A stretch of DNA of 64,000 nt from Collybia mongolica (taxonomy: Eukaryota; Basidiomycota; Agaricomycetes; Agaricales; Clitocybaceae): assembly GCA_013420905.1 (NCBI GenBank), contig JAAXNY010000005.1:682001-746000 (forward strand), in the 5' to 3' direction. The translations under genes and the position numbers were made by a program. Positions 46,603 through 59,233 of this stretch are shown one piece after another (positions within the stretch are counted from its first letter, which is position 1; each line of letters opens with the position of its first letter). The notes below the pieces were generated by a model that was not told the origin of the DNA, made no database searches, and worked only from the letters and a program-made list of their open reading frames with translations.

Positions 46603-49361
46603 GGTTGGGCAGTGGACGATGGGTCGTGGGCATCCGGGGGTGGGCGGTCGCGTTTGGCTCGGCCACCTTCTATAGTGTGCACTACGCCGAAGGGGCGGAC
46701 GCTAGCCCCTCGCACACTCTACATACGCTCTGCACCTTGAACACGCTGTACCCAGCCAAGCGCCCTGCCTGCCTCGACTAGGGCGGGCAAACCACTCGGG
46801 GGTGGCGGGGTGTCGGCGTCGAGTCATTAAATGCGTCAATTGTGTTTATGCTCGGTACCGACGCCCTTTCCCTTCCCGTTCCGTGTACGGGGCGCGCATA
46901 TCCTTCATCACTCATAACATCCAAATGCGCACGCATACATCTTATCTAGAAGATGCATGGCCTGCTGTCTGCCAAACCGCCCACTCCACGAGCCAAGCTA
47001 ATTACCCCAGTCCCAGTTGTTGGCTCCCGAAACCACATTGTTCATTGATTTGATAAAACACGCATACGTTCACCCGAAATAACTGGACGTGAAACCTTCG
47101 TTTGTTTCTTTTTTCGAAAACACGCTACGCACCATACATCACGCATATATTCATACATTTCCACATACTCATCATCATCATCATCGGCACCGGCACCGGC
47201 ACCACCCCGCAATGCATCGAACAAACTCACAATACAATCAATCACCCCCACCATATGCTCGATCGTTTGATCACTCGACTCCCCGACCCACCCGACCATT
47301 CCTGCTATCCGGCGCGCAAGTTTTCTTTTTTTTTGCTACGAGGATGCCGTTTGGTATACAGTAGATATGTAGATTGGTTGTTCACGCACGCCATGGCCAC
47401 TTGCATCCATACACCCCATTGTCATGTTCCCCGTTCCCCGTTCCCTGTTCTCTTTTTTTTTTTTCCTTTTTTTGTCATTCTTTCCCTCTCTCTCCACATC
47501 GGCTCAGGCTCGGTTTTAGCATCGCCTCGTACTCATGACCCAGACTCCAGACTCCAGACATGTTTACATCGACCATTAACGCATCGTATACGTAGATGAT
47601 TCGAGTTGTGTCTTTCTGTTTTCTTTTTTTCTTTTTTGGAATTATTTATTTTTTTGTAAAAGGAGAAAGGAAATTTGGGGGTTTCCTTTTTTTTTCCGTT
47701 GTGATGGGATGTGAGTATGTGATGGATTTCAAGTGGGCGCCTGTTATCTCGTTTTCAAAGTGCTACACCCATACTCACTTTGAAGGCGGATTTTGCTTGG
47801 TTGTGCGGATGATTGCAAATCTGCTCGTCTTGTAATACTCACTCTATGTATATACCCCCTTACAGTTCAAAAACCCCCAGGCAGTGGGCACAAAGGGTTG
47901 CTCCTCGCCCGGTGCCCGGTGCCCCCAGCATGGCCGCGACGCTGGCAGAAGCAAAGTCTGGGCTCAAGATGGTGGTTCTTTGGTTATGAGTGAGTGGTCT
48001 TGTGTCGACTCGAAAAACGATCTGGGAGTTACATCTAGCACAACCTTCCTTCACATCATGGAGGAAACCCGGAGGCAAGGACGAACGATTCTGCCACCAC
48101 GTTCCAAGTACACCCCACGATGCTACCACAAAACAAATTCGAAAAAACCTACGGTGTGCATTAGATTGAGATCAAACGATATCGAGTGCGCCTTCCAAAT
48201 TATGCTTATCAGAAAGTCGAACAGATCTATTGGCACCGATGATGGATATTACGTACATACTTTGCCATGTGTTCTTCACGTTCCCTCTGATAGGAAGGCC
48301 TCCCTATCGAAACCGGGCTCCCCTTGTGCCGCAGTTCCAGCATCGCAGTCACCATGCCCCAACTGAGCAACATCAAATCCTTTTCACGCCTTTACATAAC
48401 GGGACGGTCGACAACTCGACGCCAAATCTGGACCCGCATCACAGCCCGCTCGGCACGATCTCTCATGAGGATTTTTCACATTTCTTCCTCGTGTTTTCTC
48501 TCCGTCCCCGAGTCGCCCCACTTTGACATTTAAAAAATTCAGCCCTTGGTGGAGTAGAATTCTCGTCTAGAGCGGGCTGCCAATCGTATCTATCATGTAT
48601 CAATTGACCGTGCCGACGACGACGATGACGACAAGTAAACTCTCAAGTCTGGTCGGGCGGCACGGTACAATCTGTACTTTTCTTTCACGGGGTTCACATG
48701 GATCCAGGATTGCCAACGGTGGTTTTCCCAATTGGCACACAGCCACCAATAGCCGCCCTGATCTTGGATAGCTGGAATGGTACGCCTTCGATTGCTGCGC
48801 ATGATCGATTGCCTGTAAGTGACATGTTACTCTGTTAAACGTGGGTGTGTTAGTACTGTAATTGAGAACGATCCCTTTCCTGTATACAAGTTGACTAAAA
48901 ATTTTTTTTTTTTCAGGACTTCCACGTGCGATCACGCACTTCTTGAGGGATTGGTGTGCCCCTCGCATCTCAGTAAACTGGCTGATCGAAGCAACGAACC
49001 TGTACTCGTTCGTGCGACATGAAAAACCGGTGACAGTAATCAACTGGTGGTTGTAGATTATTCACGTCCATAAAATCTCAAGGTGTGATGTTCGTATCCG
49101 GGTATGATCTATCCATACTACAGGATCTTACCACAAACATTGCCCCTGCACAGAATACCTGTGACCAAGCTATGCCACACTGCCAATTGAAAAAAGGCAT
49201 ATCCATATCACATCGACATCTGGCGCCGTCATCCTAGGCAACATGGTTCCAGCGTGTTTCTTGGTCTAGCGCCGGAACGCGTTATATAAGCTCTCCAGGT
49301 AGCCCCACACACCGCTGCAATCCCCTCTCACATATCAAATACATTGATTCCTACCCTCATA
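46603..49361. other. Long intergenic stretch, no supported gene
   Basis: About 2.7 kb. It contains T-rich tracts (47323-47333, 47452-47470, 47625-47700) and CA-rich stretches. A possible small plus-strand gene at 48700-49080 has an exon starting MDPGLPTVVFPIGTQ, a GT...T-run...CAG intron and a continuation, but I know no family. Other open frames are shadows. Confidence 0.4.
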
Positions 49362-51306
49362 ATGAGAACACCTACTTCTACTGGCTCTGATTACCTTTCC
49401 GAGAACCTCGATCTGCCACGTACTGCTACATCTGCGCCGCTTTATCCCACGGCGAACCCGTCTGCCGCAAAAAATACGACGGCAAAGTACGTGGCTTCCT
49501 TTATATCACTTTATCATGTTCGAAAGAGATCTACAGGGACGCCGGCTCACCTCGCGCACCACTGCGTCCCCGCAACGATAACACTGGTCTGCCATCCAGA
49601 CACCCGTCGTAAGTTGTTTGTTCACCGAAATGAGTGCCATTATTTACCAGCCGTAATAGGACACCACAGCCTGAGCCGTGCGTCAGCTCGACATCGAGAT
49701 AATATTTTTTTTTTTGACGTGAGTCTTGTCTAGGTCGTCGCAGTCCACTGGTTCTGCGGAATGGACGCCCCAAGAGACTGATGGAGTTGCTATTGCGTAT
49801 GTGTGATCAACTTGACCCCAAAATCGATCGTGGTTTCATGTTCTGCGTTTTCATGCAGTATCATGGGAGCGACCGGGAGTGGTAAAACGACGGTCAGGGT
49901 AGCCCTATTCGCCCCTTGACGATGCTAAACGAAGTGAATAATAGTTCATCAACCTCATTAGTGGCTCAAACCTCCGCGTGGGAGAAGGCCTAAGGTCTTG
50001 CACGAACGTTGTTCAACTGGCCGTACCTTTTGAGATCGGCGGGCGTTATGTCACTCTTATCGACACACCTGGCTTCGATGACACCACCGTAAGTGACACG
50101 GACATTCTGAAAATGATCGCTGGGTTTTTGCAAACATCGTAAGTCCATGTCCCCCGGATACTCTGACGGGTGAGGTTGATTATGACGCTTCCTCTTTTTA
50201 GGTACGAGCATGGTAAAAAATTAGCCGGAATCATATACATGCATCGCATCTCCGATTTTAGGATGGGCGGGATATCGACACGCAACTTCAAGATGTTCAA
50301 AAAGCTGTGTGGAGAGAGCACCCTCAAGAACGTCGTCATCGTCACGAACATGTGGGGCCAAGTATCTCCGTCGGTCGGCGAGGCACGAGAAAGGGAATTA
50401 GCAACCGATGAATTGTTTTTCAAATCCGTCCTCGACAAGAATGCTCGCCTTGTCCGTCACGACAATTCGCATGGGTCAGCGCAGGCTATCCTGGAACTTG
50501 TGATCCCAAACAGGCCAGAAGCTTTAAGAATTCAGGAAGAGCTTGTCGACGAAAAGATGGACATTTCTGAGACCGCCGCAGCGGAGGAGCTCAATCGCGA
50601 ATTGATGAAACAGGCAGAGCGTCATCGGGCCGAGTTGGTGGGCCTAAAAGAAGAGATGGAGATAGCCATCAAGGAGAAGGACGAGGAGACGCGGAAGGAG
50701 CTAGAGCAGGAGTACCGGAAGCTGCACAAAGAGATGGAGAGGGTTCAAAACGACTCACAGCGGCTGGCTTCAGAATACACCGAGGAGAAACAACGCATGG
50801 AGAAGAAGATGCAGGAGATGATGGAGCAGGCGAAACGCGATAATGAAACTGCCGCGCTGAAATACGAACAGCAATTGAAAGGATACCAGGAGGAGCTTCA
50901 GGCCAAATCTGCCGCTTTCGCCGCGGACAAAAAGCAGCTTGAGCAAAAGATGGAGGAAGCAGCAGCACAGAGGAAGAAAGACGAGGCAGCCGCACAAGCC
51001 AGCCTTAATGCGCAGATCGAAGCATTACAGAAACAAGCAGAAATAACGCGAGCTACGTCTGCTGCCGAGAGAGCAGCGCTGGAGAAATCAATGAAATTCT
51101 TGACCGAGAAATCCAAGGAGGGCGACGAAGGCGCTGCGGCGAAGTATCGACAAGAGATGAAAACATACCAGGAAGAGCTCGCAAAGGCGCAGCGAGCAGC
51201 CACAGCCGAGAAGGCACAGATGCAGAAAGAGATGAATGATATCAAGCGCCAAAACGAACGAGAACGCCGTGAGCGAGATAGTGGCGGTTTTTGCGTAGTT
51301 ATGTGA
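49362..51306 (+). CDS. P-loop GTPase (AIG1/septin-like G domain) fused to a long coiled coil
   Basis: Six exons (49362-49486, 49537-49608, 49734-49796, 49859-49892, 49945-50138, 50202-51306) close in frame to 530 residues. After about 85 disordered residues comes a G domain: Walker A GATGSGKTT (split from the next exon by an intron), switch region SCTNVVQLAV, Walker B DTPGFDD, and VVIVTNMWGQ in the place of the base-recognition (N/TKxD) motif. Residues about 270-520 form an uninterrupted charged coiled coil (EELNRELMKQAERHRAEL, EKKMQEMMEQAKRD and so on), ending GGFCVVM. The last four residues, CVVM, fit a prenylation CaaX box, suggesting membrane attachment. Such genes are common and variable in Agaricomycetes; their role is unknown, and links to immunity-type GIMAP proteins are by fold only. 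Confidence 0.85.
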
Positions 51307-52048
51307 ATTCTTCTTGAGGTCTTTATTGTCCAATACATGGTACCCTTACAATTTCACGAGAACTTGGTTGCGAGGAGTATTACCAACGCGATCACCCCCA
51401 GAGGAACAAATGGCTTTTGTACTTGTGAGATTTTAATTTCCACGTGCACATACAATTTTCAATCTCACTGCCACGGCAGCCTCATGGTCAAAGCGTTTGG
51501 GCTCTTGAACAGCACCTCTGATAATGGATCTAACTTCCAAAGAATTTACCACCTTCCCCTCGCCACCTGAGCCAGTATAATGTTATCGCGACCAGGAAGA
51601 TATCGGCAACAGACCATTCATACACTTGAGGCTCAGATCGGCGAGTCTGACTCGTCGGCCAGTCTCGAAACAACTGGACCTAGATCTCCGTATGCTAAAC
51701 ACCTTTTGGCTATCTGTTATTCTGCGCTCAACGCCAAAAACAGTGCAGTCATCGCATCCCAACAGGGACGGCCAGTGGACACCAGTAATACTCAAATCTA
51801 CACCAACCAGAACGATTCAGGGTAAACGCACCATTGGCAGTTTCACTGGGTCTAGTGTGCTAACCACCACACGTTCACCTACATTATCGCTATAAATACC
51901 TTTTTCACACCCAAACAATGCCCCTCTTCCCCGATCGTCATAGTCAAAAACAAGTGCAGTTCAGGATAACCCGCTGGCGGTTGCTCAACAGCATAGTTAT
52001 TCTTACGTTCGGGATGTGGAAAGCTATTTCTGCGTACCTTGGATATTC
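51307..52048. other. Intergenic, no gene seen
   Basis: About 740 bp between the GTPase gene and the TIR element. Short open frames only. Confidence 0.4.
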
Positions 52049-53142
52049 TACATCAGGAAAATGACAAATTGTCTGATGTGTCTGATTTGCCTTATTTCAT
52101 CTTATTTCATCTTATTTTGTCTTATGTCTTAAAATGACCTGTTTTCTCAGATTCCGTGTAAGACGCCAGACGCCTTTAAGACCATAAGACGGTTTTAAGA
52201 TAAATTTAGAATAAAATAAAATAAGTAGATTACGGTCCCAATGCCTAATACTATGCAGATGCCAAGCTAGTGACAGAATACTGACAGAATACGTTTAACG
52301 TGCTGATTTTTCATATCCACGGAATAAGTGATTGAACGGGCTTTATGGAACCTCGGTGACGGGGTGTTTCATTGTCGTCCAACGCGGTGCTCCATCCTCA
52401 GATTCCGTCTCATTCTCGTTCTCGCTGTCATCGCTGTCGGGTTGGGCTGCAAGTCCGTCGGGAGGGATTGTCGTCATCATTGTCATTGTGCCGGGCTGTT
52501 TATAGATTTGTATGATGTTAACCGGAAATTTACAAGGATGGTACAGGGAGTGTGTTGCTTCGCTTTAGGGCTGTGGTTCTTCGCTCCGAGACGGATAGAG
52601 CCAGGGACACCGTTGTCATCATCTGTGACATGGTGGACGACGGTGGCGACTCGGAACGTGGAACGGGTGGGTGTGTAGCGAACTGAGACATGTTTGAGGG
52701 TGTAGAACTCCTCCTGGGTTGTTGTAGGGAACAATGGGGCGAGTAGGAACCGGTCGTCGCGTTTTCTCTTCGTTTCGACGTGTTCCGGGCCATTTTTGAC
52801 GACTGCAAGGCATCGTCGTCGACCGTCCTCGTTTGTACGGCTATCGACCGTCATTGGGTGTTGGTTACGGCCTGGTTAGCCGTCTCTGAGGTGTCGGTGG
52901 CCGTCTGGATGCTTGCAGTGGCCCAGATTGTCGTTTCGGGGGTGGTTGTAGCAGTAGTTGTCACGGTCGTCGATGGTGACGTGGCAGTGTATACGGGGGG
53001 CTCCAGGTGCGGTTGAGGACGCTGAGAGGGTGCCATAAATTGGCTTGGAAGTGAGTGCCGTCGTTTTTGAGCTGCGATTTGCTGATTTGGAGACGGTGGA
53101 GTGACGGTTGTGGTCATCCCATTTCGGCGCAGGGTATCTTCG

Positions 53143-53535
53143 CATCATATAGCCCGCCATCTCGTTCCTAGCAACAAAAAGACCCCGAATCTCGTTCCGG
53201 CTCGCCGGCACTCTAACCACTTCCTCACTCTGCGTGTAATACAGCAAACCCACAGGCACTTCGACGCCGTACCGCTCGGCAGTAAGTAGAGTATACAGCA
53301 TAGTTTGTGTACGGTGCTCCATCGCTGCGACCGCCCGGCCAGTCTTGATTTCAAAGGGTTAGGGCCCTCAGTGACGGTGGGCTGCAGGGACAGCGGTTTG
53401 GGGTCCGAAATGATGGCGTGGACTGATACGTTGAGTTTGCCCTTGAGACCGTACGTGGGCGACCAGATGTCCTCTTCAACTTTGAGGAGCTTGGAGACAG
53501 TCAGCAGAGACGGAGCTTGGTTGTACGTGGCATGC
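53143..53535 (-). pseudogene. DNA2: Fragment of the Dna2 nuclease domain
   Basis: Minus-strand sequence contains KVEEDIWSPTYGLKGKL, then PKPLSLQPTVTEGP, then (after a frame change near 53365) FEIKTGRAVAAMEHRTQ and LLYYTQSEEVVRVPASRNEI to ARNEMAGYMMRR. This is the RecB-type nuclease domain of Dna2, the flap-processing helicase-nuclease of replication. The EIKTGR catalytic pair is present, but the Asp expected after GLKGKL is Asn here, and the frame is broken. There is no helicase part and no N-terminus. It is a dead fragment of about 130 codons lying wholly inside the TIR element. The downstream minus-strand frames to about 52480 are not recognisable. Confidence 0.8.
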
Positions 53536-54486
53536 CCCTCGCTCTTCAATCACCAATGCGGACCTACCAGCTGGGACCCATCGGGAATGGCATGCAATTT
53601 TCGTACCTGCGTGGATCCAATTCATGGGGACAACCGCCAATCCCTGGATCCTGGTTAACCATGTCACTGAGGCACAGAATCTCTGGGACAACATCTTCCC
53701 CAACCATTCTCATGTCTTCTCGGCTACCAAGGACCTGCTTTTTGCTCTGGTACATTGTCCAATTCAATGAGTTTTCCTTCTAATTGACAGCCTGCACCAG
53801 CTTAGGCAGAGGACATACAAATGGCACAGCAACTTTGCGAATGCAGCAGGCACTGCCGTTCAGACTTTCTGGGATTCAGATCCCATCTATAATGATTGGG
53901 AGGAGCGGCGCAATTATGTGGAGTGGGCAGTCCCACCCAGCCTCGACGACCCTTCCCCCTTTTTATGGATGAGTGTTGATGAGGCTGATCCCAATGACAT
54001 TGTGAGTGACTTTCAATTATTCTCACTTCCTTGCTAATATTGTACAGAGGTATAAAGGCTCATTCCAGTCACGGATGGTGATGGAAACATTCATGCATCA
54101 CGTTGCCATAGTCGACGATCTTGCGCCCGAGTTCAAGATCAATGACAATCCACAAGGCACACTGGCGATGGCAGCTACTGCAGTAAGTTAGCAACCCTGG
54201 CAATCATTGAGATACTCACCTGTCATCATAGGTTGAACGAGCCCTGAAATGCTGGGCAATGGGCTTCTTTGTCAAGGATACCGCTGGATTTACGGGAGTT
54301 TGGTCTGAAGTGACAGCCCACTACTCCGAGGAGCTAGTGACCCCAGGCCAGAAATGGAACAAGATCCTTGCTACAGCTAACCGCTACCACCTCGAATCCA
54401 AGAAACGGAACCAGCCAAAAATACCAGTGAACCCTGTCATCGCCCCCTCGCATTGCTGCCAGATTGTCGATGATGACAGTGACTAG
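53536..54486 (+). pseudogene. 5'-truncated fungal hypothetical gene inside the TIR element
   Basis: Exons to 53749, 53801-54001, 54048-54182 and 54232-54486 splice in frame with GT-AG introns. The product contains DLPAGTHREWHAIFVPAWIQF, AQNLWDNIFPNHSHVF, KWHSNFANAAGTAV and a C-terminal SKKRNQPKIPVNP, ending at TAG 54484-54486. It resembles a large Agaricomycete family of unknown function, often near transposons, that has an IFP-xxH motif and a W-x-S-NFA motif. The expected N-terminal part is missing, because the sequence runs straight into the antisense Dna2 fragment at about 53535. No start codon is evident, so expression is doubtful. Confidence 0.55.
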
Positions 54487-54813
54487 TAGTACACTATGTA
54501 GTGACTGGCGTTCAGGCCCGGCGGCCATCGCCACTCATCTTGCTTACATATCGCGTCAAAATGACAATATGTCCCCATACTGAAAATAACCTGAAAAGTG
54601 TGACATTCTAGAGCCATCTGGCATCTTAAAAAGGTCTGGTATCTTAAAAAGCATGTCTTAAATGCATCTGGTCATGTCTGGTGTCTTATAATCACCTGGA
54701 TTCAGAAATGGACATAGCTTAAATAAGACAGAATGTCTGGTGTCTTATTTTGTCTTATTTTGTCTTAAAGCGGCTTATTAAGGCGGTCAGACCATGTGTC
54801 ATTTTCCTGATGT

Positions 54814-55610
54814 ACACTTCCTATGACTGTTGACTGGGTTCTAGGTGTCATATGGTCTTTGATGTATGTTCTTCCCGATTTCATGCATGGTCACGGAACC
54901 ACCTTTCTTGAATAGGACTTGATGGAACTCTTCTACAGTTCCTACTGGGCCAGCCTGCTTGAGTTGGAGCACCCGACGATTGGAAAATGGCTCATGCAAG
55001 ACAACCTGAAAGCGACATCCATGGGATTTGGTCTTTCCGTTGCCTCCGTACTAATGGCCACGCTATTATATGCTGGTGAGTAAATTTGTTGATATGGTGT
55101 CAAGCTTGTTCAAGGGCCATTAATATTGTATTTAGGAATCCTGATCTGAACATTCGATCACCACCTGAGCAGGAGTCGTGTAGGCTTGTATTTTCTGGGT
55201 GCCCTGGGCATACCCTTCGTATCATGGCTTTTGAAGAGGTTATTATCTTGGGTGGTGTGTGCCATTCAATGGTTTTTGCGAGAGCTGATCGCAGCTGACT
55301 GGTACATCCCCAACCCATTCTTCACAGGGCCTCTGTCTATCATTTGTCTGGTTTCATTTTACAGTAAGTTCATTCCATCATTGATACCTGCCATTGGGAT
55401 GCTTATCTGTTTTTCAAGTACCGAGTTCTCAATTAGTAGTGGAGAAGAAAATTTTCAGAGAGGTGAGCAGGTCATGGCTGGGTCTGATATGGGTCAATTT
55501 TATGGTATTTTTTCTATGTGGATGTGGCTTCACTTTGCTATACGTGGTTTCTGGCCTAGCTTGCATGAGTGTGAGGCTTGCGAGACAATCATGGGCTTGA
55601 AGAGATGATA
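54814..55610 (+). other. Unassigned exons with hydrophobic segments
   Basis: Plus-strand segments at about 54925-55080 (MELFYSSYWASLLELEHPTI, then a hydrophobic FGLSVASVLMATLLYAG stretch) and 55186-55600 (several hydrophobic stretches) could be exons of a small membrane protein, possibly with an intron near 55080-55135. No family recognised. It lies just outside the TIR element. Confidence 0.25.
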
Positions 55611-56510
55611 TGAATAAATTAAAATTCTCAATATGGTCTAATATCCTTGAAACCCTGAAAACTCCAATTATAAACTTGAGATAGAGGGCCATTACTGGCA
55701 GATACGAGTCCTTATGTTTTTTTTGATTAAATTTTCTTTATATTTCTTGAACCAGCTTGTTGCAATAGAACTAGCTATCCAGAATCTCTTCAACTTTATA
55801 TTACTTTTTGTTGTTGATAAGTTTGGTTCTGGAATGCTTGTCAGACCATGTCCTAGAATTAGATTGCAGGATACAGGGAGTAGCTTGACAATGTGGAAGG
55901 CCTGATGGATGCACAACATGAAGATGTAATGTGACCACATATTTGAGCTTGCCAAATACTTGTTGCACTTCTGTAAGGGGTCATGTTGCCAAGAGGCTCA
56001 GGCAGGGAGCAGCATATACAATATGAACAGCCATGTAGGGAAGGGATTAGTATAGAGCACTAGAGGCTTGACCATGAGTAGAGAACCCAATCCAAGTCTA
56101 TTGCATTGTGAAATGTTAGTCCAGAGTAAACTACTATCTATCAAGGGGTTAAGGCAAAGCATGTCAGGATGATAGATGTAACAGTAAGGTTATGCAAGCT
56201 GTGCAATAGTAATCCTGTTGGCTAGATGTGGACAACAAGTGATACCCTTACAACTTCACCCATATCCATGGTGTATGATATCAGCAACTCCAAATGAATT
56301 GCCAATAGAAGTTGGTGTTTATAGATCCTATACAAAAATCCAACAACAAAAGGTAACCATATATATCTAGGCACTTCCCTTAAAAACAAGTCAGCTGGTA
56401 AAGTAGGGACTCAGACTCTCAGAGATGGACTGTGTGAAAAAATTAACAAACTTGAAAATATAGATCCATATTTGTATATTCCATGTACACAACCAACTCA
56501 GTAGCTTCTC
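55611..56510. other. AT-rich sequence without genes
   Basis: Base composition turns AT-rich here and remains so, apart from the low-complexity units, to the end of the window. No open frame or repeat boundary supported. Confidence 0.4.
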
Positions 56511-56517
56511 TGGGGAT

Positions 56518-57890
56518 CTTACACTGAGCTACAATATATGGAGGTCTTTACACTAAGCCACATAACCCATGCGGACTCTGCATGGACACATGGACTCATT
56601 TGGCAGGACCATCAGCCAGACAACAATCCATGTCCGCACCAAGTCTGCATCAATCTGTGTAATTTTACGCAGACATGCAGACAAGCACAGACAGACAGCT
56701 TGCAGAATCTGCACAGCCAGTCAATTACTAATCAGATTACTAATATAATTTTTATTTACTCAAATTATATATACTATTTGTTATTAATAACATAACATAA
56801 CGGTACTGAAAAACTTGCAACCAACTAGGTTCAAATGTGTACATGCACAAACATTATGTAATATGTTTGGCATTCATAACTGTTGGGCAAGACAGACATT
56901 CCTAGCTACAGGCTACACTGGCCTCAAGTCAACACATTTAGGTCACATGACTACAAAGCACATGCAATGGTCACATTACCATTGCCACATCTTTCTTGGT
57001 TCTCTTCAACCACATCAACAATGCCTACCAAACTGCCAATGCCAATGCCAACACACCAAATGCCAACTGACGCCAACATGACAACACATGAGACAGTGTG
57101 GGGTGAAGGATAGAAACAGATGCAGAACGAGGGGACAATGAGGAAAGGGCGCCCCAAGGGGCAAAGAGAGGTGAGTCCCACATGCCGCTCATCTACACGC
57201 TCACCACGCAATGTGTCCCCTCCCACTTCAGGAACCCAAGATGAGAAGGACATGGCTGCCAAAGACAACAACAACAACAACAACAACAACAACCATGAAG
57301 ACAGCAGCAGCAGCAACTGTGATGACAAGGCCTGTGGCCATGATGGCAACAGCAGCAGCAGCAGCCATACCAACAATGGTGTGATGACGACAACGAAGGA
57401 TGGCAACAAGAACAAGGACAAAGCCAACAACCACCACCATGAGGATGACAAAGACAACAACAACTAAGAACAATGGAGACAACAGCCAGAAAAATGGCCT
57501 GTGCTGGACCATGCCAGTGCCGCCGTCACTGCTACCCAGGCCACTGTCAATGCTGTGGGGGTGCATCCTGCACCACCTGGTGCCAAAAGCAACAGCAACA
57601 ATGGCAACAAGGACAGTGGGGGCAGCGGGGGCCCCTGCCCATACTAGATTAAGTATTTACAATCATGTAGTCTTCATTATTAATATATCATTTTTATTAT
57701 CAATCTTATTAGCAAGTATTATAATAGTAAAAGAAAGTGAGTAAGTCCACACAGACTGTGTGGAGTCCACATGGAGTCCATGCGAGTCCATGCAGAGTCC
57801 ATGTGGACATGCGTGTGTGGTCCATGTGGAGTCCGTGCAGTCCATGCGGAGTCCACAAGGGCGTGTGGCTCAGTGTAAAGTACAGAACTT
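56518..57890. mobile_element. Probable non-autonomous element with degenerate inverted ends
   Basis: The left part reads CTTTACACTAAGCCACA followed by CATGCGGACTCTGCATGGAC (about 56545-56585). The right part is the imperfect reverse complement (GTCCATGCGGAGTCCAC then TGTGGCTCAGTGTAAAG, about 57840-57886). A second CTTACACTGAGC sits at about 56518. Both ends are full of GTCCATG/CATGGAC repeats, as in hAT subterminal regions. I found no clear 8-bp target duplication, so the exact ends and class are uncertain. The interior is the low-complexity unit described separately. Confidence 0.5.
56784..57655. repeat. Dispersed low-complexity unit, copy 1
   Basis: About 870 bp, starting TTAATAACATAACATAAC and ending near a GGGGGCCCCTGCC block. 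It contains CAA/CAG-type triplet runs (57265-57365) and an AGGAAAGGGC landmark. The plus frame 57120-57467 is Asn/Asp/Lys-rich and the antisense frames Val/Leu-rich; neither looks like a real protein. It is strongly similar to 60650-61516. Confidence 0.7.
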
Positions 57891-59233
57891 TACCCCTGTA
57901 CTATTTGCACAGCTCTAGTAGGCTGATATAGACTTCTGGTACACCCACAGTATTTATCCAATATACCTATTTATAGATTGGACTACCCAATTGTAAAACT
58001 TAAACTAATTGTTTAAATTTTAAGGCAATTAATAAACAAAGAATATACCAAATAGTTAAATCACTAAGGAAGTAATATTGATCCAAATGCCTACTTGGGT
58101 GGAGTGGGCCAACACACTATGTGGCAGGTACTCATTCTTTATTTCTTTTCTTAGGAGAAATAAGTCCATTCCACATTCAGGAAGTTGTAAATGACTAAAA
58201 CAATGTAGATGATAGTTTATAGAGGTCATGTGACCATGGGAAAATGTTACCAAGTAAACAAGCAATACCTGTGCACAAAACCCAATGCCATAGCTTGCCT
58301 GGTTATGGAGAAAACACAAAAACCATCAGAACTAACTTTTACCAGGATCATGTACACTAAATAAGCATTCAGATTGTTGTCATGTATTTGGTATACTTAT
58401 GTGGTGGAATAGATCATGTGACATGTGTCAATAAATAGAGAAATCAATCTTATTTGTATTTCAGGTAAATATAGTAGTAGTTGTTGATTATTCCAATGTT
58501 TAGCATAATTTCTCACAAGGGTCATGTTTGGTAAGGGTCATTGTTGTTATAAGATGTTTGTTCATCTTTAGTATAATACACAGACCTTCAAAACTAGCTG
58601 AATCTGGACATTTCTAATATTTCGCTCAAAATAGACCGTGGGAAAAATGTGCTCAACAAGGAAACTGTAGAGCCATGTTTGTACATTCCAAACATATAAA
58701 AACAAAGTTAATAGCTTTACTGGTTATAGAGAAAAACACAAAATAAATTTTGAAACACAACACTCTGAAATATTAGATATGCATAATTTTGATGGCATCA
58801 TGAAAAGCATTATGTAAGCATCCCAAATACATGCAAATTATGTCGCAATACTTTGTATTTATGGAGTAATGCTGTAAAAAGCCACAAGAGAAGAAAAATC
58901 CCATTATGGAAATATTTTCCTACAGTGTTGAAATATGAATGAATGAATGAATCAACTTTTTGCCCAAAACCTGGGTTGATAAAGAACTCTTCTTTAGTAA
59001 ACTAAAGAACTTGTAATAATAGAAACAAGTTCCCACAGTATTGAAATGTATATCAACCATTCAACATTTAACATTTTTATTCTAGCTTTGCATCCTGGGT
59101 TAATCAAGAACTTATCAGATATGCTAAAAATAGAAATATCATCATCAAAGATAAAGTTCAAACAAATGTACATATGCCTGTTAAGTGTTTTTTGTTGTAT
59201 TATTGCATACTAAATTTAACCATAGTCATATAG
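57891..59233. other. AT-rich sequence, one short (TGAA)n run
   Basis: No gene. A four-fold GAAT microsatellite lies at about 58935-58952. Confidence 0.4.

Larger units (their letters stand above)
52049..54813. mobile_element. Non-autonomous TIR element carrying captured gene pieces (about 2.8 kb)
   Basis: Near-perfect 27-bp inverted ends (TACATCAGGAAAATGACA, then two mismatches before GTCTG) lie at 52049-52075 and 54787-54813. The outermost TA may be a 2-bp target duplication, with the element proper starting CATCAGG. Inside both ends are clustered TCTTA/TTAAGA and TGTCTGGTGTCTTA repeats (52075-52225; 54620-54790), like transposase binding arrays. No transposase is present. The interior is a minus-strand Dna2 fragment joined back to back to a 5'-truncated fungal gene. 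Superfamily unassigned; a TA target would allow Tc1/mariner or a related group. Confidence 0.75.

Noticed and set aside
47042..47299. Asp-rich minus-strand frame near the cyclin 3' flank
   Set aside because: Made from a CAT/CGG repeat stretch; no start context, family or splice partner.
50089..50095. GTAAGTG as an intron donor in the GTPase gene
   Set aside because: The sequence following it (VSDTDILKMIAGFL) is the conserved continuation of the G domain, so it is coding.
57120..57467. Asn/Asp-rich plus-strand frame in copy 1 and its counterpart at 60992-61384
   Set aside because: Low-complexity translation of triplet repeats; no conserved protein core between the two copies.
57193..57566. 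Val/Leu- and Cys-rich minus-strand frames that look like membrane proteins
   Set aside because: They arise from translating CAA/CAG triplet runs in reverse; the same happens at 61096-61405.
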